A stretch of DNA of 64,000 bases from Gyromitra esculenta (Eukaryota; Ascomycota; Pezizomycetes; Pezizales; Discinaceae), in NCBI GenBank assembly GCA_038503075.1, contig JBCAML010000019.1, positions 992,001 through 1,056,000 on the forward strand, given 5' to 3'. The notes under the pieces are model-generated. The model was not told the origin of the DNA. It made no database searches and saw nothing but the letters and a program-made list of their open reading frames with translations. Each line of letters begins with the position of its first letter. The first letter of the stretch is position 1. The position numbers were made by a program, and so were the translations under genes. Positions 36,257 to 46,860 of the stretch are shown one piece after another.

Positions 36257-36377
36257 ATGCTAGCATACGAACCGGAAAACATGGGGTGTGTGGCTTTCTA
36301 TGCTACGGAAACCGTGCCTAATGTCACAACACACAGAGCCACGCCCCTCACGTTTTCCAGTTCGTATGCTTGCTAAC
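36257..36377. mobile_element. MITE-like inverted-repeat element A, short copy
   Basis: Fold-back element of about 120 bp. The left arm is GCTAGCATACGAACCGGAAA and the right arm (reverse complement) is GCAAGCATACGAACTGGAAA. Inner arms also pair (GTGTGGCTTTCTATGCT against the AGAGCCAC side). It is related to the inner part of the element at 37894-38068, with the same CATACGAACC core and the same central GTGGCTTT...GAGCCAC arrangement. Confidence 0.75.
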
Positions 36378-37432
36378 AACTATATGTATGTACAGCCTCT
36401 CACGGGTGGATGGCAACCACAGGGGTGTGGTTAATTTCAAGGGTTTTTGGTGCGAACCTCTACATGTAGCTAAGCTAGGAATGGACTGCACCGACAACCG
36501 AAAATATCCACTCCTTAATACTCTATGCGCTAGAATATTGGAGAGTGATCTCTATTCTACAAACAGCCAGAGCTCTCAGATCACGAACTAGCACCGAAGT
36601 TCTTCCGAGAAAATCTAGTATTTCGTAGTGTGTTCAGAAGACCCGGCTACTATTACCCTAGCCCTCCAAACCGCCTCCAAATTCCAGAAAATTTCTCACT
36701 ATTCGTGTTTTGAGGCGGGATGAACAATCAATTGGGCGGGATGACGGTTTCCTTCAACCATTTTTTTTTTTACCTTTATCAGCGGTTAGAGACATTCTCG
36801 AGTGATCTTCGAATTATAAAACAACATACCGATAAAGAGTCCCTGCCGGTAAGCATCCAATGATTACTAACGCAGATAGCTAGTATCCTTAGAAACTGCA
36901 GTTGTTATCAGAGACCGATTGACAACGGCGAATCTAATAGTGAATTTAATTAGCGTGTAACCCTATCAAATGAGGGCCAATAGCAAGAGAGAGAGCGGTG
37001 CAAACTTTGAACTAGACAGTGATCGAGAAGAAGTTACCACAAGGCTTAAATGAGCGATAGAGGTTCGCTCGAACACGAGTAGATGGTGTAGTTGAAGCAG
37101 TAGTTGAAATGGTAGTCCCTACTAGAGATAATGATCCACTCCAACAAGACCAAAGGGTGTATACGAAGAGGTGCTATCAAGTATAGTCTCCTACTGAAAG
37201 GAGCAAGTTTGTCTCTCCCAGAAAAATATCCCCAGTGGTTACGGGCCTCTATGTGTATTCCTAGAAGATGTGTGTGGTGAGACAGGCTCACTCGTTTAAG
37301 CTCCATTCCCCCGTAATACCCAAAAGAAATGGGCACTATGGATGATACCCGATTGTAAAATTCTCGTACGTTGTGGAGTAGTATATCGATAATCACCGCG
37401 AGGCGGTATAGGATGGTTACTACTCCTCAGTA

Positions 37433-37574
37433 CAGTACAATCGCCATATAAGAATGCTGAGTCCAATCCTGACGGGGGTAAATTTGAGTGTGGCTTGCTT
37501 TTCATATAATAATAACTCTTTTATAAGAATATGATTTTCGGAACCAACCGTATTCTTATAAGGCGATTGTACTG
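37433..37574. mobile_element. MITE-like inverted-repeat element B (142 bp, CAGTACAATCGCC ends)
   Basis: Terminal inverted repeats of about 23 bp begin CAGTACAATCGCC, followed by WTATAAGAAT. TA flanks both ends (37431-37432 and 37575-37576). A CAGT-start TIR with a TA target is typical of Tc1/mariner/pogo-derived MITEs. There is no open frame. Confidence 0.78.
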
Positions 37575-37893
37575 TACTGGAATCGAAGTCGTAGATGGGT
37601 AAACAATCCCGAGGAATTCTCTCCGACGAAGTATAAAACAGCGACAGAAGAAAATCCAGGCTTAGGGTTTAGATGACTATCAAAATATTAGCATATGCAA
37701 GATACCAGTCAGAATAAAGGATGATCGTTAAAGAATGAAGGGGGTATCGTACTCAGGAAAACTGTCAGCAGTCGAAATATCCCTACTTTGACGATAATTC
37801 AACTGAGAGTACGTTGTCTGCTGCCTTGGCTGAACAAGCACAGCACTAGAGGTGTTAGATACGTGTATGGAAATGTACGGTATAGTTATTTCA

Positions 37894-38068
37894 TAATCTC
37901 GTCGACAGACCTACTTGTTAGCAAGCATACGAACCGGAAAAAGGGGGGAGTGGCTTTGTATGCTATGGAATTCGTGTCTAATGCCGTAGCGTACAGAGCC
38001 ACCTCCCCCTGATTTCCTGGTTCGTATGCCTGCTAACAAGTAGCAGGTCAGGCCTGGCGACGAGACTA
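37894..38068. mobile_element. MITE-like inverted-repeat element A, long copy (175 bp)
   Basis: Near-complete palindrome. The outer arms are TAATCTCGTCGACAGACCT and, reverse-complemented from the right end, TAGTCTCGTCGCCAGGCCT. The inner arms are CTACTTGTTAGCAAGCATAC and CTACTTGTTAGCAGGCATAC. Both ends begin and finish with TA. The inner about 120 bp resembles the element at 36257-36377. A lone match to the outer arm occurs at 46404-46424. Confidence 0.78.
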
Positions 38069-40276
38069 ATGGCACCAACCACAGATGCCCCTCAACACAT
38101 ACGGGGAGGGAGGGGTGGAGGGGTATTTATATAGCTAGAGGCTTGTTTGTGTGCGCAGCCGTGGGACTGATTTTGTGCACAATACGCGTTGACCGCAGGG
38201 CTTAATCTTAGGGTCTAGATTCGCTGAGGTACTCCTAGGCAGGTGTGTTAGGATGGGGAGACTTTGGTTGGCTCTTCTACGAAGCCTCGCCCTCTAAACG
38301 CTTTTGCGTGGATGGTGAGGTGGTACCTAGAAGTCTGGTAAGAGTGCTTCACATGGGAGAAAGAAAGAGAAGACTTATCACTCCGTACTATAGCTTTCTA
38401 CAGGTAATTGGCTTGATAGAACCTCGAGCTTTTATCTTGTCACCCGTGAGAGTCCGGCGGCAGTTATCCGTTACCCACCCAACCTTTGTGATTTAGATGA
38501 AAGAGAAAAGACAGAACACTGTATAATATCTGCCGCTATGGTAAGAAATAGTGGCGTAACGGAAAGCAGAGTAAAACTGCGTGTAGTTTTTGAAGGAAAT
38601 TCCCTGGAAAGTAATAGAAAAACATAAAGGCATAAAGGCATAAAGGCATAACAGGTGGAGAATCTCCGTGCAGACCGATAGTCCGTTCTTATTTTGATCC
38701 ATCTATATACGCACCATCTATATTTTTATTTGTTTTAGCGTAACCTCTACTATGAGAAAAGCTATACGTATCAGTGCCGTGATTAACATCAGGCTCGAGA
38801 GTTCCTGCGTGGCGGTTTTCTAATACAAAAGTGATGGGTCGTTTTTTTAATCTAATGGGATATAGGAGTGAGTTCATAGCATCAACTCCGAGCGCATTTA
38901 TTCACCTTGTGCCGAACTGAGTGTCGTGAAATCCAGTTTTGTGTTTCAAATAGCTTGTAGGGGGCTACAGGGAGGTATAGTCAAGTACGAGTACCTGGTA
39001 AGCAGTGCCTCCAAAAGCAATCTAGTTTTTTCTTTGATGCATAGCTCCAACCGAAAACAATTGAGACAGTCTCAATTAACTTTCAATCTCTCAGTCTCCG
39101 GATATTATTTCGGCGCGCTGATCACCAGCTGAAAGCTAAGCCTACTTCATATATTAATGCGGGGTAACGGAATAGTGGAAACAGTTGGGTTTTGTTCACA
39201 CAGCAGTTTCTATTGCACGTGATATTCTTGTACCCTTAAAAACAATGAAACAATAGTTTAACAAAAAAAGGTGGAAAGGGATAGTGGAAACAAGAGCGCA
39301 CTAATACTATTAGAAATACATGTACGTCAACGCCGTTCATCCTTGAGAATAATTGAAAATCGCTCATCTCAGGCTCGTATAATAGCCCCTGTTTACACTA
39401 ACTTGTGTTTGTGTCGATCCTCACACTTAACGAGTGACCATTTGTGACTGAACAATGCGGCGATCGCAGTGGAAATAGTGAATATCGCTATCGAAGAAAA
39501 TATTCGTGCAGATAAACAACGTACTGCGCTTAAATGAAAAGTATGTGGTGTATAATATCTAGGATTTAGGCTGCGTCGTATTAACGAATTAGGAATGACT
39601 CAGGCTCGAGCCTGAGTACTGCGAGCCTGAGTCGAGCCTGATTCTGGCGCCTTTTTTTGCGCTACATGAGAATTTGAAGGGAGATAAAGAAAAAAAAAAC
39701 CCCCCTTTAAATATGTAGGTTATCTTCCACCATGAGTAGGATCTTAAGCTTCTCAGAATCAAAACTTTATCAGCATACTTATCTATATCGACTAAAAAAC
39801 CAAAGCTGGAATTATCGTACACCGCTCCGAATCAATTGTTCAAGCACCAGAAACAGTAATTTTGGGCTTCCTTGTCGTTAGCAAGCATTTGATATCTATA
39901 GCTAGATTAAGTCTTCTTAAAACGACAGGTTAGCCAGTCCCCATTGCGAATGTTATAAGAGGAATTGAGTTGCAATTGAATGTGCTAAGCTGGCGCCAGT
40001 CCAATAGGTTCGATAATAGTCTCTCCCTCCTCGGAATAGCTTCGGTTAACAAAAAATGATGTTTCAGACCCCTCCAGTACGCAACGGTATCGATCTCACG
40101 CAGCACAGGTTCCTTCAACACTTCCCAATAGCCCAACAAGTTTCCAATAAGAATGGACGATATTAAGCAAACCTCCTTCCAATGCTCAAACACCTGCGCT
40201 GGGAATTTCGTGTAAGTGAACAAGCACCCATCCCCAAAACCTAAGTCCATCTTAATGTTATCTAAAAAAAAGCTAA
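38069..40276. other. Non-coding stretch with a perfect palindrome
   Basis: No gene is recognised. A perfect 20-bp palindrome ACTCAGGCTCGAGCCTGAGT lies at 39597-39616. It is followed by further GAGCCTGAGT/CGAGCCTG copies to about 39645, reminiscent of the GCTCGAGCC-rich subterminal repeats of the hAT elements in this window. A minus-strand 117-codon open frame at 39930-40283 looks moderately protein-like but I cannot assign it. Confidence 0.4.
38622..38650. repeat. Short tandem repeat, unit CATAAAGG
   Basis: Three direct copies of CATAAAGG followed by a partial fourth. It is non-coding. Confidence 0.8.
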
Positions 40277-40645
40277 TATACACCTAACGTATGCGTATAC
40301 AGTGGCCCGCACCAGTGTCTCCGTCGTGGCACATCCTTCGTCATATCCTGTCTCGGTAAGAACAACTGCGCTCAGGCCTTCAGGACCAGAAACGACTTCA
40401 ATCGCCACTGCAGAACCGTTCACCTGCATTCTCGGGTAGGAGCGCGGGAACCCGTGGACTGTCCGGTTGCCGGCTGCCAACGTGTTGGGGAGAAGGGGTT
40501 TACCCGCAGGGATAATTTACTGCAACACAGAAGTTTGATTCATGGAGAAGATATTCCCCGTGCTCGTGCTCGTATTCGATTCATGAGGTTGAGAGTTGGG
40601 ACTCCGAAACAAGACGTGTCGGATCAGAGGATGGAGAACTCTTAA
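40277..40645 (+). pseudogene. C2H2 zinc-finger protein fragment
   Basis: An open frame with no ATG at its 5' end (a TAA lies at 40274-40276) encodes two C2H2 fingers. The first is CLGKNNC...FRTRNDFNRHCRTVH (C-x5-C-x12-H-x4-H) and the second is CPVAGCQRVGEKGF.RRDNLLQH, continuing to HGEDIPR. A basic tail ends at TAA 40643-40645. The linker and basic tail fit a fungal zinc-finger transcription factor end. Without an upstream exon I can support, I treat it as a fragment or remnant. It could instead be the last exon of a gene whose 5' part I failed to recognise. Confidence 0.55.
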
Positions 40646-41117
40646 TAGTTAGGTAGTTAGTAGTAGCTACGTAGTGAACCTGTACTGTAATGATCAAGGA
40701 ATTTCATTTCGCATTTCCACTCGTAAATTTCCCCACACTTACGGTTCGAGAAACATAGAATACACGTACTTTAAACCACAGACAACAATGGACTTATGTC
40801 ATAAGAGAGTGAAAAAAATAAGTTCTACAAGTATCGTACCCACCCCGCTCCAACTATAGACCCGCCATCCTCCAAGCGACACTTCCACAAAGCTCTACCA
40901 AAAAAAAAAAAAACCTAGAACTTCCAACAAACCCAGCGGACTCCCAGCCTCCCCTTAGAACGCCCTTAAAAAGATGGATAATCGCAACTCGCAAACAGAT
41001 ATAAAAACACCAGTATAAAAATAGGTAAGAGTAAAAGCCCATTATCCGCCAGACGCAAAACACGATATATACTTATTCCCAGTAAGGGTTCAACGTAGTT
41101 GGAGACCTCCTACCTCC
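40646..41117. other. Intergenic stretch downstream of Sea4/Mios
   Basis: Holds the 3' flank of the Mios gene. An A-run at 40902-40913 is the only feature seen. Confidence 0.4.
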
Positions 41118-44100
41118 CTACATCTTACATCGGCAGTTACATTCTGGCACAGGACATATCCTATGTTTTGAGAACCACTCCCTCGCGTGTCCCGAGTGCA
41201 TCCCGTGATTGCACGACAAGCAGAAATTGAACCTGCCCAAAATTCAATGAATCAGTCACTTACATTCTTTCCAAAAGGGTGAGAAGCTTTACCATCGATC
41301 ATAATCATTCTCTGGCTCCGTTGCCTTTCCACTATCAAGGCTCTTCCCTCCCTGTGCACCCTCAATACTCTTCTTATAATACTTCGTCCCCAGATTTAAC
41401 AAACACACTGCGCAGCGCGGCAGGCTCTTCTTGCATTGTGGGCACACCGTAGCCTTTACAACCCAGATCAACCATGAATACACAACGGTGGGGATGGAAA
41501 ATTATTTACCTTGGTGGGAGCATTTGCACCGACTGGGACATTACTAATAGGTGCCTTTTCCCGCGGATTCATGTTCGGTTTACTTCCAGACGGCTTAGTA
41601 GCCGTAGAATTTGTCGCGCCGTGCGAGATATTGCGATCGCAGTATGTGCAGCGTACATAGACCTGGCGCTGCACGTCGTTGATAGTCATGGTACCGTTTC
41701 GATTCCGCGAGTGTTTTCCGCGCGCGACGTCGAATTTGGCGCGTGCATGGAAGAGGCGCCAGCTATTCAGTAGTTGGCGGTAGCTAGACAAGTATATTAA
41801 TCATCCGCACAGTTACAGGGGGTCAATGATCGCACATACCTTTCCACCCAATACCCAACCCTCTCATCCTCAAAATATCTCGGCACTGCGAAACCTGCTA
41901 CGAGGCTGGCGGTCTGTACGTCTCCTTTACGATTAACATAAACCTGTAGCAGATCCATCGCTCTAGCTCCAATACCCGTGAGCACTATCCCATCAACGTC
42001 ACCATCCTCGATAACCTGCACCGTCAACTCCCCCAGATACTCGGTAAGCTCATCGTCACCCAGCCACCTCAGTGCTATCAACAAGCGCTCCCGTATCGGC
42101 AGCCCAACATCGTCTAGCACATCCCTCCACTCACCATTCGAAACATACGCAAACACAGCCCTCAAATACGGCTCATCGAGCTCGACCGCCATCGCACGAC
42201 ACAGATCCTTCCAGATATTCGCGTTCTTGGCCGTCTCGGTGTTCTTCTCGTTCGGCGATGACGACAGGGCCATCTGCGCATGCGAGTAGTACCCTGCGAC
42301 AGCAGTACTCATGACCTTCATTTGCTGGCCTCCGTGCGATAGGGTCAGAATGCAGCGCGTGAACTCGCCGTGAAAGAGCGCCCATCCAGCCGCCTTCGCA
42401 TACTCCCCATTCTTCTCCAACTTCTGCAACTCGCTCTCTAGCTCGTTTGCGCCAAAGTCCCATCCACAGATTGCGAGCGCTAGCCGCCGCTGCTCAGGGT
42501 GATTTGTGCGGCCTTTGAACTCCTCGCGATGCGCCCTGCGATTGATCTCAGCGATAGCGACAGTCCAGTCTTCAGGCTTGGGCCAACTGCCGTGGGTAAG
42601 ACGGCTTACGACGCTCTCGTGGCCACCGAGGCTTGTACCGCTGTTCCAGATACCGAGGACACCCATATAGCTCATGTCAACGAGGCCAGCCACCATGCCG
42701 TTGTTTGCTGCGGCTTCGGTGGCGCCGGCAAGCCACTGCCAGAGGTCTTTGAGGTAGTGTTCTTGCACGAGCGTGATGTTTTTTGCGCAGTCCATTTCAT
42801 AGCCGTTTTCGACGCGGCGTCGCATCACGACGCACATGTCGTTGCGGAGGATGTCTCGGGCGTCGTAGAGGAAGTCTTCGGGGCGGACGACGCTGTTGCT
42901 GCGGGCGGAGCGCCGGCCCTCGTGCATCCCGAGACGCACACCGGGACTACCGACGGGGGAGTCGATGTCGGGGAGGTATTCGAGGTGTTTGGGTGTTTCT
43001 ATCGCTGTGTTGGGGAGTTTTAATTGTAGGGATGTAGGTGGGGAAGGGATGATTTGTAGGTCTTTTCCGGCGGTAATGAGGAGGCCGTTTCTGCTACCGA
43101 AGGCAAGGGATGTTGCACTGCCGGTGCAGGTGATGATGTCTGGGGTGCCGTCTGCGCGGAGACAGATTGTACAGAGGAGGTCATGGTTCGGGGTGTTGGG
43201 AGACATCCAATCGAAGCTGACGATTCGACGGTCATTTTTGGCAAGGCGGGGTGATGGTGTGACGACAACATCGTTGATCCGGGTGACGAAGAGGGTTTCG
43301 CCGGGTTCTTGACGTGGGTTTGGGGTGCGGGATCCGGAGGATCCGCCATTCATGCGTGTGCTATCGAGAAGGCTGGAGGCAGACTCACGCCAGCCCTTGC
43401 GTGATTTGTTGAACTCAGGAACCCCCGAAGCGACAACGCCGGGTGCGAAAAGGCCGAGAGTAGAGGCAGGCTGCGGTTCAGCGTCGGAGATTTTGCCAGT
43501 CTCGTAGACACGAAGGCCGCCGTTGGTGTTGAGGACGGCGAAAGTCCCCGCTTTAGTGTTGGAGTAGCGCAAAGAGGATATCACACCACCGCCGGGACGA
43601 TTGAAGTGGAGAGCCTGGGCGGTATCACTAGCTGTTGTGTTAGCACTACGGAGGGAGCGTCGGTCCCAGACCGAGACAACGCCGTCGTCGGAGTGGGAAG
43701 CAAAGTAGTTGTGATTTAGATCGAGAGATATGCCATGGGAGCAGCGCGAGGGAACCACAAAAACAGGATTGACGGGGGAGTCTGGAAACGTTAATAGTTA
43801 GTTCTCTAAGGTATTAAAAACGGAGCTCTCATTCACCTCTCAGGTCATAGCATTTCAGGGATTTGTAGTTCACCCCACAGACAAGAACATCAGGGTGCTC
43901 TCGGAAGAATCGTACGCTGGATATAGCTTCGCTACTGGCAAGCTGTCTAACAGGCCGCACTGCATCCTGCCCTGATGAGCTAAGGCGTTGGTTGATATCC
44001 CAGATGTTGAGGCAGAAATCATTGCGGACTTTGTCGAGAGCTGTGGCCAGAAGCTTTCCGGTGCAGTTGAAGGAGACACTGTTGCAAGAGCGCTGATGTT

Positions 44101-44727
44101 TGACCGGGAGGGGGATCGAGGTGTTGTTCGAAAGCCTGACGAGGAGGGCTTCGCCGGAAGATTGGCCGATTGATACCAGGTCTGTAGCAAAACACTATAT
44201 CAGAGATCCCGTTCTTTGGCACATTTGAGAGAGTATATGATATCTCAGAGATTGAAACATACCTTCTTGCACAGGAGACCAGTCGAAACACTATTTATGA
44301 TTCTCGCACCCTTGAGTTAGAAAGGCAAGCGTCTCAACGAGAACCACAATGCTACCGCGGAGCAAAGAAATTATAATAAGAATAAAAAGTAATAAAAATA
44401 GTAATAGTAAAAAAGACGTACGCGAATGTAAGGAACCTTTGGATGTTTCGAGACCAGTTTACACTGAGTGCCTTTCCCTTTCTATTTTCCCGGGAAGGAA
44501 AAAAAAATCAGCACAATCCAAATATTATATGTAGTTATATAGGCAGATATGAATATATCTATATCTCATATCATCTATAGCTCTAGATAGAAAAGAAAAA
44601 AAAGAGAGTGTACCTCTTGAACGATATTGTACAAACTCAGCTCCTGCTCTCTCGAATTGACTTTCAAGAATCTCTGACTATCCGCAGTGCTGTGAGGCGA
44701 CCAGCGGATGCTTACGCTGGTGTTCAT
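41118..44727 (-). CDS. SEA4: SEA/GATOR2 complex subunit Sea4 (Mios)
   Basis: WD40-plus-zinc-finger subunit of the SEACAT/GATOR2 complex on the vacuole, which relays amino-acid status to TORC1. Exons on the minus strand: 44727-44614, 44290-44263, 44181-43837, 43781-41840, 41783-41510, 41453-41293 and 41232-41118, 992 aa; all phases close. The start MNTSVSIRWSPHSTADSQRF is the usual Mios opening. The N-terminal half is a beta-propeller with blades such as NDFCLNIWDINQR, SVRFFREHPDVLVCGVNYK and NYFASHSDDGVVSVWDRRS. The middle is an alpha-solenoid. The C-terminus (about 855-990) has the Mios zinc-binding set: CTYCDRNISHG, CPQCKKSLPRCAVCLLNLG, FCLSCNHGMHSGHAREWF and CPVPECNCRC. Intron 5 ends in TAAAG. 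The gene starts 488 bp from EFG1 in divergent orientation. Identification is secure. Confidence 0.95.
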
Positions 44728-45214
44728 GGTTGATGCTTAATGCTTTTTTCTCTCCCCCTTTCACGGCGGATACGCACTCTTTCGATTCAAAGGAAAGCTC
44801 TAGAGTGCGGGGCGCATTCTCCACAAGTAAAAACAGAGATAAAAATAGTAGAAAACGGGGGAGGAAAGGGAATAGAGTAGTGAAGCCAGGTGAAAATAAG
44901 AAGTTTGCGATCCCTTCCTTCCTTCCTCAGCCTCACACTTCTCAGGAGCTCTCTCTTTCTCTCTCTCTTTCACACTCGCTTGCTCTCAATGCATACACGG
45001 TAAAGAAAGCAGCAGCCAGAGTCTCGATCTGCGGGCTGATTTCCAAGAGCCAATCGCGGCATCTGTGACGTTGCGTCCGTGCCAAGAGATGCGGGAAAGC
45101 CGCCGGTGTTGGAACGCCAACCCTAGCCCTTAGTCTCTCTCCGCAGAGCCTCGATGGAAGAAACGAAAGAATGAAACATCTACCGAAGGAAAATCCTCAA
45201 GCCTCCAGCCGAAA
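44728..45214. promoter_or_regulatory. Shared divergent promoter region, SEA4 / EFG1
   Basis: These 487 bp lie between the two start codons. A CT-rich stretch (CTCTCTCTTTCTCTCTCTCT, about 44949-44968) lies about midway, as is common in fungal promoters. No other gene fits. Confidence 0.5.
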
Positions 45215-46003
45215 ATGTCCACCTCCGCCTCTGCTCCCCGCCCGCCCCAGAAACGCCAGAAATTTACCCACGAGCATTCCACGAAACTGACGGCCTCGAC
45301 AAATCGCGGCACCTCTACTGCAACCCTGAAAAAGAAAGTCCGTGATCTTGAACGATTACTTGCCCACCAAACGAATCTCCCCGCCGATGTGCGCCTCGAC
45401 AATGAGCGTGCGCTAGAGGCATTCAAGCACGAGCTCAAATTAGCCAAGAAGGCTGCTCGCGATGAAAAAGTTGACAAAAAATACCAGATGGTTCGCTTCT
45501 TTGGTATTTAACACGCTCATCAGTGATCAATTACCTCACTATCATGGAAGAAAAAGACTGATTGAACCTGTAACAATGAAAAAGAACGGCAGAAAGCTAC
45601 ACGCAAGCTAAAACAGCTTCAAAAGCAGCTCGCTACAGATTCTGCTCCTTCAGAGTCACTCCGGAATGACGTCCACGTAGCAGAAGTCGACCTAAACTAC
45701 ATCCTCCATTATCCCAAGGGCGAGAAGTATATCTCGCTCTTTAAGGATCCTGGAGAGCACACTCAAGTACTAGGGAAGCGAGATATGATCAAGAAAGATA
45801 TTGAGAGGCAGATGGCGCGTGGGACGTTAGGAAGCGGGGTAATGGATTCGATGGGATTGGATGAAGGAGAAGAGGATGGGATGAAGGAGGGTGATGGAAA
45901 GAAGCGGAAGAAGGATAAGGAGGGTGGGAAAGACAAGAAGAAGCGGAGGAAGTATGTGGAGGAAGTAGCGGAGGAAGAGAAGGACGAATTCTTTGAATTC
46001 TGA
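45215..46003 (+). CDS. EFG1: rRNA-processing protein Efg1
   Basis: Nucleolar factor of the small-subunit processome needed for early 18S rRNA maturation. Exons 45215-45503 and 45585-46003 encode 235 aa. The family core is visible: the coiled coil TLKKKVRDLERLLAHQ, NERALEAFKHEL, then YQMVRFF-ERQKATRKLKQLQ across the intron, and later LNYILHYPKGEKYISLF. The single intron has a GTATTT donor and an AAAAG acceptor. That acceptor is chosen because it rebuilds the conserved MVRFFERQKA with no gap. The C-terminal about 70 residues are a Lys/Glu-rich tail (KKRKKDKEGGKDKKKRRK) likely to serve nucleolar localisation. It is divergent from SEA4. Confidence 0.92.
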
Positions 46004-46860
46004 AAAGGAGCATAATGAATGGCTGGGATAACCTTTTCTAAAATGGCGTTGATACTGGGAGGCATCACATGGGTGAAGGGTGCTGTAAGATAGATGTGCA
46101 CAAGTATCTAATGACCGTATTTCCTCATATTTATTAGTACCTCGGTATCCCTTCATGATTACGATATCGTTACAGCTTTAATATATACCATGTACTCGTG
46201 AAATACGACCCAGCTTTTCCCTGAGCTAAACTTGATATAGTATTGAGCTTGGCGAAAAAGAATCCAAGCCACAGAATTTGACTATTTAGAAGCTCGTTCC
46301 CTGCGTAAGCCACGGGGTAGAGCTGAGTCGTATTTCACGAGTACGTACGGTACGTGTACTCTTGACCCACGATCAGCCGTAGTACCTTTTGATAAAAAAC
46401 TAGTAATCTCGTCGCCAGACCTAACGTGCTATAACTGGGGAGTTGGCATTCAACCAGACCCCGCATTCGGCATAGCTCTTCTGGTTTTTATGTAACTCCC
46501 ACTGCTATATCAAGGGAAGACTAGTCCGCTAGGCATGTGTCAGTGGAATGTCAATGATATTATCACCCGGAACGAAGTTACGACGAATAGACTCTGTTGG
46601 CACCATTTCATCACTAACCCACAAACTGCTAAGGTGTCCCTCCTAAAATCACTTACACTGTTTATATATATCGCGCATGTATTCGTTAAATATACAGCCA
46701 TCTAAAGAAACGCAAATGAAAACAACCTTCCACGTCATTGGTATCGCAAATAACCCATTCGTAACCCTGTATACTGTGCACATTCATTAAAACGCCATTT
46801 CCTTACTCTTTCAAAAAAGACCCCTTAAACCAAAGAAATCATCCTCTTTAACCTCCTTCC
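46004..46860. other. Convergent intergenic region EFG1 / F-box gene
   Basis: Contains inverted-repeat element D (46195-46341) and, at 46404-46424, a single copy of the outer arm of element A (TAATCTCGTCGCCAGACCT). No gene is seen. Confidence 0.5.
46195..46341. mobile_element. MITE-like inverted-repeat element D (147 bp)
   Basis: Terminal inverted repeats of 21 bp start CTCGTGAAATACGACYCAGC with one mismatch between arms. TA flanks both ends (46193-46194 and 46342-46343). It has no coding capacity and lies between the convergent ends of EFG1 and the F-box gene. Confidence 0.8.

Noticed and set aside
42499..43023. 174-codon plus-strand open frame opposite SEA4
   Set aside because: It is an antisense shadow of the conserved Mios coding exon; the minus strand carries the family motifs.
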